Origin: Elysia marginata | Taxonomy: Eukaryota; Mollusca; Gastropoda; Plakobranchidae | Direction of reading: 5' to 3' | Assembly (NCBI GenBank): GCA_019649035.1 | Contig: BMAT01002133.1 | Coordinates: 134,683-157,189 of the forward strand | Length of the DNA stretch: 22,507 bases | Shown here: positions 21,789 to 22,507 of the stretch, piece by piece | How the letters are laid out: each line of letters starts with the position of its first letter | Position numbering within the stretch: the first letter of the stretch is position 1 | Notes under the pieces: generated by a model | Told to the model about the DNA's origin: nothing | The model's database searches: none | Seen by the model: only the letters and a program-made list of their open reading frames with translations | Position numbers and translations under genes: made by a program

Positions 21789-21883
21789 GAAGGAGCGGGT
21801 TCGTGAAATTCAATTCTTCCGGACAGCGAATCGGATTTGAAGTTGATGTCCAAGAGGTGACCATGTACAGAGGAATAAATATG
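21789..21883 (+). CDS. iGluR ATD exon h (last exon seen)
   Basis: The acceptor is GACTACTTTCACAG at 21788 and the donor is GTCAGT at 21884. After the first two bases it reads RSGFVKFNSSGQRIGFEVDV, then QEVTMYRGINM, phase 0 at the end. It matches the iGluR '(L)(T/S)G-x-(I/V)-x-F-(D/N)-x-x-G-x-R' strand, which in AMPA receptors is LSGNIKFDQNGKRI, and the following beta strand just before the IG-x-W end of the ATD. A sequon NSS is present. The start requires a one-base carry-over from the previous exon. The ligand-binding domain should follow outside the window. Confidence 0.9.
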
Positions 21884-22073
21884 GTCAGTACGCTCTATCT
21901 AGTATATCATCTATTTATAGGAGTTTTGAGACACTATCAATTCTTTTTGATTATTCAAGGTTATTCATAGCATTACTGTGAGTTTTAGTTATAGTGCCGG
22001 TTTATGAGGCACATGGGGTTTTTTAATATTATTATTTATAGTATTTTTATGTATTGTACTTTGTGATTTCACT

Positions 22074-22235
22074 TTTATGTAAAGCATATTGAGCATCGTC
22101 TCGAGATGAAAATGAGTGATATAAATATAGTTTTCATTACCTTTATAATAGTTGTTGTGGTTGTTGTTGTTATATTATTATAATTACTATTACTATTTTT
22201 CTTATTTTTAATTTAATTATTATACTATTATTACT
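22074..22235 (+). repeat. Possible SINE/LINE 3' tail with simple-repeat end
   Basis: TTATGTAAAGCATATTGAGC is followed by GATATAAATATAG. This resembles the widespread 3' tail TGTAAAGCGCTTTGAG...GCGCTATATAAAT found in many invertebrate SINEs, with the GCGC pairs mutated. The following GTT and ATT-rich simple repeats would fit a retroposon tail. No tRNA-like head was found upstream. Confidence 0.35.
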
Positions 22236-22286
22236 CGTTATGTCAGCCCATCCTTCGCATCGGTAATTGATTGGTTACATGAAGGA

Positions 22287-22406
22287 GATACCACCGACTT
22301 TATCAAACTTGATACCACCGACTTGATCAAACTTGATACCACCGACTTTATCAAACGTGATACCACCGACTTTATCAAACTTGATACCAACCACTTTATC
22401 TCTACC
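22287..22406 (+). repeat. 24-bp tandem repeat, five copies
   Basis: GATACCACCGAC plus TTTATCAAACTT starts at 22287, 22311, 22335, 22359 and 22383. The last copy decays after GATACCAACCACTTTATC. The unit is a multiple of three and one frame through it is open, reading an 8-residue DTTDFIKL repeat. This is probably incidental. Confidence 0.93.
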
Positions 22407-22507
22407 TTCTGTGATCTCTTTCTGCCACCGCCTTAAACTTTCATTCTATATGTCTTTCTTTCTTACCCCAACTACATTTTTTCTCATTTTAGTGACACCT
22501 CCCCCCC

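Larger units (their letters stand above)
3391..21883 (+). other. Partial gene: ionotropic glutamate receptor, amino-terminal domain region
   Basis: At least seven exons on this strand (3391-3554, 5141-5237, 7227-7423, 9930-9983, 11427-11546, 20255-20446 or -20450, 21789-21883) read in order along the ATD of iGluRs. The first five join in perfect phase (0/0, 1/1, 0/0, 0/0). Seen: each block is bounded by AG and GT, is open, and follows the kainate/AMPA ATD pattern, including the two disulfide cysteines and the GVN-ITGF strand. Known: this bilobed extracellular domain governs subunit assembly and modulation of ligand-gated cation channels. Inferred: the gene is a neuronal-type iGluR of kainate/AMPA-like or lophotrochozoan-specific class. 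The start, ligand-binding domain, pore and stop are outside the window. No in-frame stop or frameshift is seen in the assigned exons. Confidence 0.88.
21884..22507 (+). other. Start of the next intron
   Basis: Follows the GTCAGT donor. It contains a possible repeat tail at about 22074-22128 with flanking GTT/ATT-type simple repeats, and a 24-bp tandem repeat at 22287-22400. The stretch ends in a C run at the window edge. No coding exon is supported. Confidence 0.65.

Overview
The window is animal nuclear DNA: AT-rich, intron-rich, full of simple repeats, with canonical GT/AG splice sites and coding confined to short conserved blocks. The protein sequence and repeat types suggest a mollusc-like lophotrochozoan, perhaps a gastropod. 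That placement is inference; nothing here proves the species. One N (position 11190) shows it is a genome assembly.

One plus-strand gene spans most of the window. At least seven exons between 3391 and 21883 spell, in order and almost entirely in compatible phase, the extracellular amino-terminal domain (ATD, ANF-receptor/LIVBP-like fold) of an ionotropic glutamate receptor (iGluR), nearest in pattern to kainate/AMPA subunits. Two cysteines, one in the first exon (codon 3393-3395) and one in the 20255 exon (codon 20384-20386), sit where kainate receptors have their conserved ATD disulfide. Three N-glycosylation sequons are visible. The signal peptide and first part of the ATD lie upstream of 3391 (not found in 1-3390). 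The ligand-binding core, pore and tail lie beyond 21883. Two points are unresolved. The segment between the exons at 11427 and 20255 lacks the expected helix, and 13611-13667 is the best candidate for it. The 20255 and 21789 exons also join out of phase if the consensus donor is used.

Everything else is intron or flank. Intron contents: 1-1500 is a pyrimidine-rich (CT) region; 3700-3800 is a tRNA-derived SINE head; 4517-4738 is a 47-bp tandem repeat; 7712-8849 is a 5'-truncated antisense RTE-like non-LTR retrotransposon with an 11-bp target-site duplication and one in-frame stop; 10530-10741 is a foldback (hairpin) element; 11165-11424 is a 130-bp tandem duplication next to a splice acceptor; CT microsatellites lie at 12889, 13849 and 14829; a (TAG)23 array lies at 20041-20109; a possible second SINE remnant lies near 20560; a 24-bp tandem repeat lies at 22287-22400. 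No RNA gene, CRISPR array or prokaryotic signal was seen.

The most interesting items are the divergent iGluR itself, the clean retrotransposon insertion with filler at its 5' junction, the long perfect-loop palindrome, and the unresolved splicing of the receptor's lobe.
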